Below, one piece after another: positions 52,295 to 60,902 of a stretch of DNA of 64,000 nucleotides. The stretch's first letter is position 1. The number at the start of each line of letters is the position of its first letter. The translations under genes were made by a program, and so were the position numbers. The notes below the pieces were generated by a model. It was not told the origin of the DNA, did no database searches, and saw only the letters and a program-made list of their open reading frames with translations. Location: NCBI GenBank assembly GCA_016875535.1, contig VGPF01000005.1, positions 30,857-94,856 on the forward strand, given 5' to 3'. The DNA comes from Chloroflexota bacterium. Its GTDB lineage: Bacteria; Chloroflexota; Dehalococcoidia; SHYB01.

Positions 52295-53428
52295 ATGGAC
52301 ATCTCCTTCACTCCAGAGCAAGAGGCCTTCTGCAAAGCGGTTCGCGGATTCCTGGCGGCCCACTGCGACCGCACCGTGGTGCGGCAGCTTGAGGCCGGCG
52401 ACCTGGGCTATTCGCAGGACCACTGGCGCGCCATGGCCCAGATGGGATGGCTCGGTCTCGCCTTCCCCGCTGCCTACGGCGGCCAAGGCAAAGGCTTCAC
52501 TGAACTCGCCATTCTCCTAGAGGAATTCGGCCGCCATCCCTTCCCTACGCCCTATCAGAACGCCGCCCTCCAAAGCGCCCTCGCCATCCTCCATCTGGGA
52601 AGCGAATCGCAGAAGAAGGCCCACCTCTCAAAACTCTTCGACGGCTCGTCGCGCTACGCCTTCTGCCTCACAGAGGCCAGCGCCTCCTACGACCCCTGGG
52701 GCGTCAACGTCCGCGCCATCATGCGCGGTCCCGAGTACGCCATCAACGGCGCCAAGCTCTTCATCCAGTACGGCGCATCGGCCGATCACTACATCGTCGT
52801 CGCCCGCACCCGCGATACCGAGGACCACGCCGACGGCATCACCGTCTTCCTGGTGGAGGCCAATGCCAAAGGTATCACCAAGACACCTCTGAAGAGTATG
52901 GCCGACGACAAGCAGTGCGAGATCGTCTTTAACCAGGTGATGGTCTCTCGGCAGAACATCCTCGGCACGCTGCACAAAGCCTGGCCTGCCCTGCAGAAGG
53001 TCATCACCCTCTCCACCATCGCCGCGAGCGCAGAGCTGGCCGGGTGCGCCCGCGCCGCCCTGGAGCACGCTGTTGACTATGCCAAGCATCGCGTCCAGTT
53101 CGGCAAGCCCATCGGCAGCTTCCAGGCCGTCCAGCACTACGCCGCCGATATGCTCACCGCTGCCGATGCCGCAACTCTCGCCGTCTACGATGCCGCATCG
53201 CGCGTGGACCAAGGCCTCTCCCATGTGATAGAGGCCTCCCAGGCAAAGGCCGTCTCAAGCGATGCCGCGCTCCGCGTCACCGCTAAGGGCCACCAGATCA
53301 TGGGAGGCATCGGCGTCTACAAGGAGCGCGATATGCAGCTCTGGTACCGCCGCGCCAAGGTGATGGAACAGCTCTTCGGCGACGCCCAGTACCACCGGGA
53401 GAAAGTCGCCCAGTTGATGATGCTCTAG
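52295..53428 (+). CDS. Acyl-CoA dehydrogenase family protein (subunit-like, B)
   Basis: A 377-residue acyl-CoA dehydrogenase: ISFTPEQEAFCKAVRGFLAA, GLAFPAAYGGQG, AFCLTEASASYDPWG, FGKPIGSFQAVQHYAADML and MGGIGVYKERDMQLWYRRAK. It lacks the usual EIQ-x-N motif at the C-terminus seen in subunit A, which fits a heteromeric partner with complementary active-site residues. Ten bases later the DUF6282 gene begins. Confidence 0.92.
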   Translation: MDISFTPEQEAFCKAVRGFLAAHCDRTVVRQLEAGDLGYSQDHWRAMAQMGWLGLAFPAAYGGQGKGFTELAILLEEFGRHPFPTPYQNAALQSALAILHLGSESQKKAHLSKLFDGSSRYAFCLTEASASYDPWGVNVRAIMRGPEYAINGAKLFIQYGASADHYIVVARTRDTEDHADGITVFLVEANAKGITKTPLKSMADDKQCEIVFNQVMVSRQNILGTLHKAWPALQKVITLSTIAASAELAGCARAALEHAVDYAKHRVQFGKPIGSFQAVQHYAADMLTAADAATLAVYDAASRVDQGLSHVIEASQAKAVSSDAALRVTAKGHQIMGGIGVYKERDMQLWYRRAKVMEQLFGDAQYHREKVAQLMML

Positions 53429-53438
53429 GAGGCTCGCG

Positions 53439-54323
53439 ATGACACTGCCACGGCCCACCTGGTCGAAAGTCAAAGCTAAAACCGTCGAGAACCTCACCGC
53501 GGGCTGCATTGACATGCACGCCCACTTCGGGCCCGATAGCAAGCTCGAGCGCAGCGTAGATCTCTTCACCCTGCTGGAGACGGCCTCCGACCTCAAGCTC
53601 CGCGGCATCGCCCTCAAGAGCAAGGACTATCCAACCGGCGCGCTCGCCCAGGTGGGGAAGCGCCTCTACCCCAACATCGAGCCCATCGGCGCCATCTGCC
53701 TTGACCACGATGTGGGCGGCCTCAACGCGGAGGCCGTCAGCACCCTCGGCGGCATCGGCGGCCGCATCGTCTGGCTTCCCACCTTCTCCTCCGTCGGCGA
53801 TATGGACAGGTTCTTCAAGCGCCCCGACCTCGGCATCTCCTGCCTGGATAAGAGCGGCAACCTGAACCAACCGGTACTGGACGTCCTCGAGCAGGTGAAG
53901 AAGCACGACCTGGTTCTCGCCACGGGCCACATCAGCAATGAAGAGACGATGGCCGTGGTGAAGAAGGCCCACACCATCGGCATCAAGCGCATCATCATCA
54001 CCCATCCCATCACCGCGAACCTCGGCGGCACGCCGACGATGGAGATGATGAAGGAGTACGTCCGCATGGGCGCCTATCTGGAGCACGCCCTCATCGGCCT
54101 CACCGGGCGCACCCAGGTCATCACCTGGGAGGCCCTCATCGAAAATATCAGGGCCATCGGCCCGGAGCACTGCATCCTCAGCAGCGATTTCGGCCAGATC
54201 TCAAACCCGCCTCCGGCCTACGGCATGAAGACTTTCATCGCCAACCTCCTCACCTTGGGTCTCAAGGATGAAGAGGTGGAGGTCATGGTGAAGACCAACC
54301 CGGCCAAGCTCTCGGGGATCTAA
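53439..54323 (+). CDS. DUF6282 family amidohydrolase-like protein
   Basis: A 294-residue TIM-barrel-type protein with metal-ligand motifs of the amidohydrolase superfamily: CIDMHAHFGPDSK (HxH), ATGHISNEE, ITHPI and a late SSDFGQ Asp. Assignment to DUF6282 is from the overall pattern. It probably hydrolyses or decarboxylates a small carboxylic compound. Co-location with the acyl-CoA dehydrogenases suggests the same catabolic route. A terminator follows at its stop. Confidence 0.75.
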   Translation: MTLPRPTWSKVKAKTVENLTAGCIDMHAHFGPDSKLERSVDLFTLLETASDLKLRGIALKSKDYPTGALAQVGKRLYPNIEPIGAICLDHDVGGLNAEAVSTLGGIGGRIVWLPTFSSVGDMDRFFKRPDLGISCLDKSGNLNQPVLDVLEQVKKHDLVLATGHISNEETMAVVKKAHTIGIKRIIITHPITANLGGTPTMEMMKEYVRMGAYLEHALIGLTGRTQVITWEALIENIRAIGPEHCILSSDFGQISNPPPAYGMKTFIANLLTLGLKDEEVEVMVKTNPAKLSGI

Positions 54324-54341
54324 CCGTCCCAGACGGTTTTT
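54322..54341 (+). terminator. Rho-independent terminator after the DUF6282 gene
   Basis: AACCGTC (54322-54328) pairs with GACGGTT (54332-54338) around CCA, followed by a T run to 54341. It overlaps the stop codon and ends the dehydrogenase operon. Confidence 0.75.
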
Positions 54342-54427
54342 CACCTTCTGCCTCCCTTGTCATTTAGTACATAATCGGCGGCATCTATGCCGTTCAGGTT
54401 GATGTCCCAGGCGTCGGCCTGCCGTAG

Positions 54428-54871
54428 CTATCTCGCCCGGGCCTTCGGCTCCAGCTTTGTGTTGACCACTGGCACCGTGTAGCCGGGCCGCTGCGCCGCC
54501 TTCACCTTGGGGCACAGCCCCTTGCCGGAATCGCAGCTGAAGCAGAACCACTGCTCTTCCCCTGGTTTGCGCCACAATACGTTGCCGCAGGCGGCGCAGC
54601 GCTCCTTCAGCTCACTGCACTCCCAGTCCTTCATGGCAGACTTGGCGTTCAGCGGGCAGCCCCGCCCGTGGCAGATGATCGAATCCGGGTCCTGGTGGAT
54701 GCAGTCCACCGGGCAGTTCTTCACGCAGACCCCGCAATCGAAGCAGAGCATGGGGTCAATCACAAACGTTCCCCGGTAGGTATCCTCCCGGCGCTTGATG
54801 GCCAGCGTATCGCAGGGGAACTCGCACGCCCCGCAGCTGATGCAAACGCTGTCCGCGATGTAGTAGCTCAT
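54428..54871 (-). CDS. 4Fe-4S ferredoxin with C-terminal Cys-rich domain
   Basis: A 147-residue protein. The N-terminal half has two 4Fe-4S motifs: CISCGACEFPC and CFDCGVCVKNCPVDC. The C-terminal half has further Cys pairs (CAACG, CFSCDSG, and a lone CP) resembling a zinc ribbon. It overlaps uvrC by four bases (ATGA), so both are expressed together. Electron donor and acceptor are unknown. The frame continues for 27 sense codons past the TAG with protein-like sequence; see findings. Confidence 0.88.
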   Translation of the reverse strand: MSYYIADSVCISCGACEFPCDTLAIKRREDTYRGTFVIDPMLCFDCGVCVKNCPVDCIHQDPDSIICHGRGCPLNAKSAMKDWECSELKERCAACGNVLWRKPGEEQWFCFSCDSGKGLCPKVKAAQRPGYTVPVVNTKLEPKARAR

Positions 54872-56703
54872 CCGATGGCCGCCTTCACCCGTTCTGCCAG
54901 GGAGCGCGTCATCCCCATCACCGCCGCCACCTCGTCCACCGGCGCCTCGCGTATCCCTTGCACCGAACCGAATCGCAACATCAGCGCCTTCTTCTTCCTG
55001 GGGCCGATCCCCGGTATCTCGTCCATCACGGAGCGCGCGCTCCGCTTCGAACGCAGGGTGCGATGATACGTGATCGCGAACCGGTGCGCCTCATCCCGCA
55101 TCCGCTGCACCAGATAGAGCGATTGCGAGTTGCGCGGCAGAACGATCGGCTCGGCGCTGTCCGGGATGAAGATCTCCTCCTCCCGCTTTGCGATGCTCGC
55201 CAGAGGGATGTTCGCCTTCCCGATCTCCAGCATCACCTCCAGCGCCGCGTTCAGGTGCCCCTTGCCCCCGTCAATGATAACCAAGTCCGGGGCCGCGCCC
55301 CATCCCCTGCCGCTATCCTGCTCTTTAGCCTTCTCGCCTCTCCCAAAGCGGCGTCTCAACATCTCCTTCATCATGGCGTAGTCGTTCGAGCCTTCCACCG
55401 TCCGTATCTTAAACCGGCGGTACAGCGATGACTTCGCCTGCCCCTCCTCAAAGACCACCATGCTGCCCACTGCCGAAGTTCCCTGGATATTCGAGATATC
55501 GTACGTCTCGATCCGCCGGGGGATTCCAGGCAGGCTCAGCGCCTCCTGCAGCTCCTCCAGCGCCGCCCCCACCTTCTCCCGGTCCGCCATCCACTTCACC
55601 CGGCGCTGCTCCAGCCCCTCCTTCGCATTGCGCGCCACCAGTTCCATCAGCCTTCGCGAAGCGCCGCGCTCCGGCACCTTGATGCGCGCAGGCTTTCCCC
55701 GCCTCCGGCTGATGAGCGCCTCCAACTCGCGGACCTCGGGCGGCGTATGCTGCAGCAGCACTTCCGGCGGCACGAAGGAGGCCGAGGGGTAGAACTGCGT
55801 CACGAAGGCCGCCAGGACCTCCCCCGGCGATTCGCTCTTCGTCCCCTCCATAATGAAGCTGTCGCGGCCGCTCAGCTTCCCCTGGCGGATGAAAAAGACC
55901 TCCACCCATGCCTCGTCGTCGCCCGCCGCCACGGCCAGGATATCCTTGTCCTGCCGCTCCAGGGAAACGGCCTTCTGCTCTTCGGAGACGCGCTCCACAG
56001 CCTTGATCTGGTCTCGTAGCGCCGCGGCACGCTCGAACTTTAGGCTCTCCGCCGCCTGCTCCATCTCCCCCTTCAGCTGCTCCAGCACCGATTCGTGCCT
56101 CCCGTCAAGGAACAGCATCGTCTGATTGATGACCTGGGCGTACTGCTCCTTGTTCACCAGCCCCACGCACGGCGCGACGCACCGGTGGATGTAATACTCC
56201 AGGCATGGCCGGGCATCCTTCCCCGTGATCGCCTTCGTGCAGGTGCGGTAGGGAAAGAGCCGCTTCAGCATCGCCATCGTCTTTCGCATGGAGCTCGCGC
56301 TTGCGAAGGGGCCGAAGTAGCGATTGCCGTCGCTCGCCACCCGCCGCGTCACTTCAAGCCTGGGAAAATCCTCCGCCAGCGTCACCTTGATATAGGGATA
56401 GGTCTTATCGTCCTTCAGGCGGATATTGAAGCGCGGCTTGTGCTTCTTGATCAGCGTGTTCTCGAGCAGCAGCGCCTCCGCCTCCGAGTCCGTCACGATG
56501 TACTCAAAGTCCTCTACCCGGGGCATCAGCTCGGCGATCTTCAGCGAGAACTCGCCCGGGTTGCCGAAATAGGAGCGCAGGCGGTTCCGCAGGTTCGCCG
56601 CCTTGCCCACATAGAGCACCTGCGCCTTGGCGTCCTTCATCAAGTAAACGCCGGGCTTCGTGGGCGTGGCCGCAAGGAGGCGCACTGACTTTTCCGGTTC
56701 CAT
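54868..56703 (-). CDS. uvrC: UvrABC system protein C
   Basis: A 611-residue excision nuclease subunit. GIY-YIG domain: KPGVYLMKDAKAQVLYVGKA (residues 17-36). A Cys-rich patch is near 147-178 and a UVR motif near 205-235. The RNase-H-like endonuclease domain includes ETYDISNIQGTSAVGSMVVF and a C-terminal helix-hairpin-helix (IPGIGPRKKKALMLRFGS). Length is standard. A TAGAAT -10 lies seven bases before the ATG, so transcription may start at or next to the start codon. Confidence 0.97.
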   Translation of the reverse strand: MEPEKSVRLLAATPTKPGVYLMKDAKAQVLYVGKAANLRNRLRSYFGNPGEFSLKIAELMPRVEDFEYIVTDSEAEALLLENTLIKKHKPRFNIRLKDDKTYPYIKVTLAEDFPRLEVTRRVASDGNRYFGPFASASSMRKTMAMLKRLFPYRTCTKAITGKDARPCLEYYIHRCVAPCVGLVNKEQYAQVINQTMLFLDGRHESVLEQLKGEMEQAAESLKFERAAALRDQIKAVERVSEEQKAVSLERQDKDILAVAAGDDEAWVEVFFIRQGKLSGRDSFIMEGTKSESPGEVLAAFVTQFYPSASFVPPEVLLQHTPPEVRELEALISRRRGKPARIKVPERGASRRLMELVARNAKEGLEQRRVKWMADREKVGAALEELQEALSLPGIPRRIETYDISNIQGTSAVGSMVVFEEGQAKSSLYRRFKIRTVEGSNDYAMMKEMLRRRFGRGEKAKEQDSGRGWGAAPDLVIIDGGKGHLNAALEVMLEIGKANIPLASIAKREEEIFIPDSAEPIVLPRNSQSLYLVQRMRDEAHRFAITYHRTLRSKRSARSVMDEIPGIGPRKKKALMLRFGSVQGIREAPVDEVAAVMGMTRSLAERVKAAIG

Positions 56704-56710
56704 GAAAGCG

Positions 56711-56716
56711 ATTCTA
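56711..56716 (-). promoter_or_regulatory. -10-like TAGAAT at the uvrC start
   Basis: On the minus strand TAGAAT ends seven bases before the uvrC ATG, with no ribosome-binding site visible, suggesting a leaderless message. The -35 (TGCTTT at 17 bases) is weak. Confidence 0.35.
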
Positions 56717-56805
56717 CAAGAATTGAAGCAGAGAAAGCAGGCAAACGTGCTATCAGACAGCGATGGGCTGATGGACCGCGTGAGTACGAACGGACTAGCT
56801 GACGG

Positions 56806-57150
56806 TTACTTGATGACGAAGGCCAGGACGATGAGGACGGCCAGCATCAAGACGGAAAGCGCGCCGATGAGTCTAACGTCTTGCATGAAATAGACGTTCG
56901 CCGCCACCGGCTTGGAGGAGAACGGCCGCCCGGCCGCCTGCCCTCTGCCGCGGGCTCTGAACTCCGGCAGCGCGCCCGGCTGCGCCGTCGCCGCCTCCTC
57001 GGAGGCTTGCGCCGATGCCGCAACCGGCTCGCCCTGCGCCTCGCCAAGTTCAGGCTCGGGGGCCTCCTGCGGCGCGTGGCCATGGCGCCTCTTCCGGCGG
57101 GCAAGCTCGGCCTGGCGTGCGGCGATGCGCCTGGAGGAATGCTTAGACAT
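56806..57150 (-). CDS. Small membrane protein of unknown function
   Basis: A 114-residue protein: a very basic N-terminus (KHSSRRIAARQAELARRKRR), a Pro/Ala/Glu-rich low-complexity middle, and one C-terminal membrane helix (LIGALSVLMLAVLIVLAFVI). A cytoplasmic, positively charged domain tethered by a C-terminal helix could bind nucleic acid or the ribosome, but this is speculation. The second in-frame ATG is chosen because AAGACC/GAAGACC-like sequence precedes it and the longer version lacks a ribosome-binding site. Confidence 0.7.
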   Translation of the reverse strand: MSKHSSRRIAARQAELARRKRRHGHAPQEAPEPELGEAQGEPVAASAQASEEAATAQPGALPEFRARGRGQAAGRPFSSKPVAANVYFMQDVRLIGALSVLMLAVLIVLAFVIK

Positions 57151-57236
57151 GGTCTTCCTATCTGGGAACAGGGGTGAAGCTATTATAGGGCCGCCCGAAA
57201 GAGGCCGCAAGGAAAGCGGCCTTCACCGGGGGCGCC

Positions 57237-57959
57237 CTAGCTCACCCGAGCCACCGGCCGCTCCATCTCCTTCGCCGCCTCCGCGATGATCCGGGCGCAG
57301 TGCTCCTCGCCCAGCTTATCCGTGTTCAGGTACATGTGATAGTAGGCCGGGTCCTCCGGGCGGGCCCTGAAGAACTTCTTGTAATAGTTCTCCCGCCCGG
57401 CATCGGACTCCTTCAGGAACTTGACCGCCGCCTCCCGGCTGAGCTTATCCCGGGCCATGATCATCGCGATCCGGCTCTCCTCCCCGGCCACTAGTTGCAC
57501 ATGGACCGCGTTCGGCAGATCCTTCAGGATGATATTCCCGCCCCTGCCGATGATGACCGCATTCCCCGTCTTCGCCTCGTCCTGGATCACGGATGTCAGC
57601 ACCTGGATGAACCGGGAATCGTTCAGCTGCTCAGCTGGCGTCTGGGGCGTCTGGGCCGCCTCCGTCAGGCTCTTGTTCATCAGCACCTCAACGCCGCTCG
57701 GCCCCAGGAATGGGTCCCCTGCCGAGCCTGCCGCCGCTGACTTCTCCAGGAAGTTGTTGAAGAACCGCGCAAGACGCTCACGCCCTCGCGCCGCCCGCTC
57801 GTCCTTCAGCACCACCGCCTCCACGGACGTCCCCGTGCGCCGCGCCGCCTCCGCGATGATCTGGTAGTCCACATAGTCGGCGCTGAGGAGCCGCGCCACG
57901 TCCAGGCCCACGGCTCGCATGAGCGTGCCCGTCCTGCCGTTGATCGTGACTACTGGCAT
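57237..57959 (-). CDS. Cytidylate kinase-like family protein
   Basis: A 240-residue P-loop-kinase relative (AAA_33/cytidylate-kinase-2 style). The N-terminal VVTINGRTGTLMRAVGLDVA stands where kinases have their nucleotide loop, but the GK[ST] residues are missing. GNAVIIGRGGNIIL and VQLVAGEESRIAMIMARDKL, then YYKKFFRARPEDPAYYHMYLN are the blocks shared by this family. Catalytic capacity is uncertain. A clear promoter lies upstream. Confidence 0.75.
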   Translation of the reverse strand: MPVVTINGRTGTLMRAVGLDVARLLSADYVDYQIIAEAARRTGTSVEAVVLKDERAARGRERLARFFNNFLEKSAAAGSAGDPFLGPSGVEVLMNKSLTEAAQTPQTPAEQLNDSRFIQVLTSVIQDEAKTGNAVIIGRGGNIILKDLPNAVHVQLVAGEESRIAMIMARDKLSREAAVKFLKESDAGRENYYKKFFRARPEDPAYYHMYLNTDKLGEEHCARIIAEAAKEMERPVARVS

Positions 57960-58044
57960 GCCGCACCTCCGCTCCAGGCTCGCGCTCGTTTTCCATGCGG
58001 CGGAGAAGCCGTTCCGAGATCCCCCGCCGGAAGAGGTTCGCTAG

Positions 58045-58073
58045 TGTATAGCACAGGCCAGGGGCAGGCACAA
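58045..58073 (-). promoter_or_regulatory. Promoter of the cytidylate-kinase-like gene
   Basis: On the minus strand TTGTGC, a 17-base spacer and TATACA preceded by TGC (extended -10), about 86 bases before the ATG. Confidence 0.6.
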
Positions 58074-58102
58074 GATGTTTTGAGGGGGCTTTCCCTAGTT
58101 CT

Positions 58103-58564
58103 TTACGCGCCGCCCTTCGCCGAGTCCATCCGCTTCACCCGCGCGATGTTCGCCGCCTCGCTCGCCTCAGGCCCCGTCGCGAACCAGGCCTCCAGCATCT
58201 CCTTCGCCACCGCCGGCGAGGTGCGCCGAAGGCTCATGCACAGGATATTGGCGTCGTTCCACTTCCGTGCCCCGCGGGCCGTCTCCGCGTCTGCGCAGAG
58301 CGCCGCCCGCGCGCCGGGGACCTTGTTCGCTGCCATGCTCACCCCGGTGCCCGTCCAGCAGAATAGGATGCCCTGCTCCGCCTTCTTTGAGGCCACCCGC
58401 TCCGCCACCGCCTTGGCGACGACGGGCCAGTTCGGGTCGTCATCCATCAGCGCCCCATGGAGCGAAAGGTCATGCCCCCGCCTCCGCAGCTCCTCGATGA
58501 CGGCATCCGTCAGCGCCGACCGCTCGTCGCTCCCAATGGCGATGCGCTGCTTCCGCTTAGCCAC
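58103..58564 (-). CDS. rpiB: RpiB/LacA/LacB family sugar-phosphate isomerase
   Basis: A 153-residue protein matching ribose-5-phosphate isomerase B: IAIGSDERSALTDAVIEELR at the start, the catalytic Cys in GILFCWTGTGVSMAANKVPG, RAAL and WNDANILCMSLR. The block usually reads CGTGIGMSIAANK, so Trp replaces a Gly next to the Cys, and the His usual before NDAN is Trp. The start is GTG with GGGAGGG upstream. It may use another aldose phosphate. Confidence 0.8.
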   Translation of the reverse strand: MAKRKQRIAIGSDERSALTDAVIEELRRRGHDLSLHGALMDDDPNWPVVAKAVAERVASKKAEQGILFCWTGTGVSMAANKVPGARAALCADAETARGARKWNDANILCMSLRRTSPAVAKEMLEAWFATGPEASEAANIARVKRMDSAKGGA

Positions 58565-58615
58565 GCCGCCCTCCCAGAAAGGACCTAAACCGGCGCGCAC
58601 ACGCCGGGTGACACG

Positions 58616-58636
58616 CCTCTCCATTGAGGGGAGAGG
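58616..58636. repeat. Palindromic intergenic element between recombinase and rpiB
   Basis: CCTCTCC (58616-58622) and GGAGAGG (58630-58636) pair; a second CTCG/CGAG arm follows at 58640-58655. The CCTCTCC...GGAGAGG style recalls the element at 49704-49740. No T run. Confidence 0.4.
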
Positions 58637-58703
58637 AACTCGAGCGTAGCCCGAGAGGAGAGGGTGATTCTCCCGCTGGCTTCAGCCAACGGGCCTCCCA
58701 CGG

Positions 58704-59603
58704 CTAGACCGCCCGAGGGTGCGCCTTCTCGTACTGCTCCCGCAGGTGGTCGCTCGTCAGATGCGTGTAGACCTGCGTCGTGGAGATGTTGGCATGCCCC
58801 AGCAGCTCCTGGACGTTCCTGAGCGGCGCGCCGTTGCGAAGCATATGCGTCGCGAAGCTATGCCGCAGGATATGCGGCGTGATCTTGGACTTCACCCCGG
58901 CGTCCTTGGCGTACTGCTTCAGGATGAGCCAGAAGCCCTGGCGCGTCAGCCGCTGGCCCCGTTGGTTCACAAAGAGCGCCCGCTCCGTGCTCCCGCGCAC
59001 CAGCGTGGGACGGCCCATCTCCAGGTAGGCGCGCACGGCGTCCACCGCCTGGCTGTGCATCGGGATGATGCGCTCCTTGCCGCCCTTGCCCATGCACCGC
59101 ACCAGCGCCCCCTCCATGTTGAGCGACGTCACATCCAGGGAGACGAGCTCGCTCACGCGCATGCCCGTCGCGTAGACCAGTTGCAGGAGCGCCCGGTCGC
59201 GGAGGGCCTCAGGCGTCGCCCCCTTCTTGGTGGGTTGCGCCATCAGCAGCTCGATCTCGGGGAAGCCGATGTACTTCGGCAGGGGCCTGCCCACTTTCGG
59301 CGAGGCCAAGTCTTCCGTGGGGTCCTCTTTCACCACGCCCTCATCGGAGAGGAATCCGAAGAACGACTTGATGGCGGCGATCTTCCTGGCCACCGTTGTC
59401 GGCGCATAGTCGCGGTCGCGCATGGAGAGCACATATTCGGAGAGCAGTCCGCGATTGACGCCGGGCCAGCCGCCGCCGTTCATCTTGGGTTCGATGAACT
59501 CGCGGAACTGGGAGAGGTCGTTCTGGTAGGCGGCGCGCGTGTTCTTGGAAAAGCGCTTTTCGGCCGTCACGAACTCGAGAAATTGGCTTACCTGCTGCTG
59601 CAT
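58704..59603 (-). CDS. Tyrosine recombinase of the XerC/XerD family
   Basis: A 299-residue recombinase. It has an N-terminal SAM-like core-binding domain (FLEFVTAEKRFSKNTRAAYQ) and a C-terminal catalytic domain with the full set: Arg in ATGMRVSEL, Lys in KGGKERI, HxxR in HILRHSFATHML, His in LLGHANISTTQ and the Tyr nucleophile in VYTH. Typical length for XerD, which resolves chromosome dimers at dif. No attachment sites were recognised. The ATG with GGAG eight bases upstream is preferred over the GTG three codons earlier. Confidence 0.92.
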   Translation of the reverse strand: MQQQVSQFLEFVTAEKRFSKNTRAAYQNDLSQFREFIEPKMNGGGWPGVNRGLLSEYVLSMRDRDYAPTTVARKIAAIKSFFGFLSDEGVVKEDPTEDLASPKVGRPLPKYIGFPEIELLMAQPTKKGATPEALRDRALLQLVYATGMRVSELVSLDVTSLNMEGALVRCMGKGGKERIIPMHSQAVDAVRAYLEMGRPTLVRGSTERALFVNQRGQRLTRQGFWLILKQYAKDAGVKSKITPHILRHSFATHMLRNGAPLRNVQELLGHANISTTQVYTHLTSDHLREQYEKAHPRAV

Positions 59604-59622
59604 ACTTCTCACTCCGTCAATT

Positions 59623-59637
59623 TTGAACTAAGTTCAA
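59623..59637. promoter_or_regulatory. 15-base perfect palindrome upstream of the recombinase
   Basis: TTGAACT-A-AGTTCAA, 20 bases before the recombinase start. It looks like an operator for a dimeric regulator. The GAAC-N3-GTTC core resembles Gram-positive LexA boxes (GAAC-N4-GTTC) but spacing differs by one. Confidence 0.5.
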
Positions 59638-59796
59638 TGTTACCATAACGACCGGCCGTTTGTGGAGTCCCTTTTGGCCCAATTTCCGACCAATTTTTCT
59701 CCCCCGGCGTCCCGTCTCACCCTTGACATCACACCTGGGCCATAGCACTCTTACGACACCTAATCGGGGCCTGCCCGGTCCCTTGAGGAGTTTCTT

Positions 59797-60756
59797 ATGT
59801 CAGTGAAGTTCGGCATCCAGATCCCCTCCTTCACCTATCCCAACCACCCCAATGAGAACGTCTACGCCGTGGCCCAGCGGATCGCCAAGACGGCGGAAGA
59901 TTCCGGGTATGACTCCGTCTGGCTCATGGACCACCTCTACCAGATCGTCTCTGTGGCCCCTGAGGGAGACCCTATCCTGGAGTGCTGGACCACGCTGGCC
60001 GCCCTGGCCGCCGTCACCAAGCGCGTCAAGCTCGGCACCATGGTCACCGCGGCGGGCTTCCGGCCGCCCTCGGTGCTGGCCAAGATGACGGCCACCATAG
60101 ACACCATCAGCAACGGGCGGCTCATCTGCGGCATCGGCGCCGGCTGGTGCGACTACGAGCACAAGGGGTACGGCCTCTATTTCCCCGCCGTCGGCGAGCG
60201 CATGAAACGGCTGGAAGAGGCGATCAACGTCCTCAAGGCCATGTGGACCCAGGACCGCGCCACCTACATCGGCCAGCACTTCCGGGTGGAGAACGCCGTC
60301 TGCTTCCCCAAGCCGGTGCAGAAGCCGCACATCCCCATCCTCATCGGCGGCAGCGGCGAGAAGGTCACCCTCCGCCTGACGGCGCAGTATGCCCAGGCCC
60401 ACAACATCGGCGGCGGACTTCCCGAGGCGAACGCCAAAGTCCTGGAGAACCTCAAGCGCCACTGCGAAGCCCTGGGCACCAACTATGACGCCATCCTCAA
60501 GACGCGCCTCACGCCCATCATGTTCGCCGCCAACAAGGCCGAACTGGAGCGCAAGATCAAGCGCTGGAAGCCCGCCGGCATCAGCGACGAGCATTTCACT
60601 GCGCGCACCCTGGTGGGCACGCCCAACGAAGTGGCGGAGAAGCTGCGGGGCTATGTAAAGGTCGGCATCAACTACTTCATCGTCAGCTTCTGGGACGTGG
60701 ACGAGTTCGAGCCCATCAAGACGCTGACGCGCGATGTGCTGCCGCAGCTGAGCTAG
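59797..60756 (+). CDS. LLM-class F420-dependent oxidoreductase
   Basis: A 319-residue luciferase-like TIM barrel: SVKFGIQIPSFTYPNHPNEN, SVWLMDHLYQI, VKLGTMVTAAGFRPPSVLAK, SNGRLICGIGAGWCDYEH and IPILIGGSGEKVTLRL. It is related to the enzyme at 33661 but not a close copy. F420 use is likely from its motifs, not proven. GAGGAG lies nine bases before the ATG. A TTGACA at 59723 lacks a matching -10. Confidence 0.9.
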   Translation: MSVKFGIQIPSFTYPNHPNENVYAVAQRIAKTAEDSGYDSVWLMDHLYQIVSVAPEGDPILECWTTLAALAAVTKRVKLGTMVTAAGFRPPSVLAKMTATIDTISNGRLICGIGAGWCDYEHKGYGLYFPAVGERMKRLEEAINVLKAMWTQDRATYIGQHFRVENAVCFPKPVQKPHIPILIGGSGEKVTLRLTAQYAQAHNIGGGLPEANAKVLENLKRHCEALGTNYDAILKTRLTPIMFAANKAELERKIKRWKPAGISDEHFTARTLVGTPNEVAEKLRGYVKVGINYFIVSFWDVDEFEPIKTLTRDVLPQLS

Positions 60757-60902
60757 AGTCCTTTTCGCCCCGCAGCGGCTTGCCTTTCCTGCCGTGCGCC
60801 CCCGGTGCATAATCGTGGCCCAAGTATCCCCATTGAGCGCGGGCGGCGAAGAGAAGCGCTCTTCATCCGCCCGTCCCCAAGGGAAGACAAAGGAGGCCCG
60901 CT

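Noticed and set aside
54360..54575. 71-codon minus-strand frame beside the ferredoxin
   Set aside because: Out of frame with the ferredoxin and overlaps its Cys-rich end; no features.
59723..59756. Promoter for the LLM gene starting from TTGACA
   Set aside because: The -35 is perfect but no -10 occurs at 15-19 bases; TAGCAC is at 14 and TTACGA at 22.
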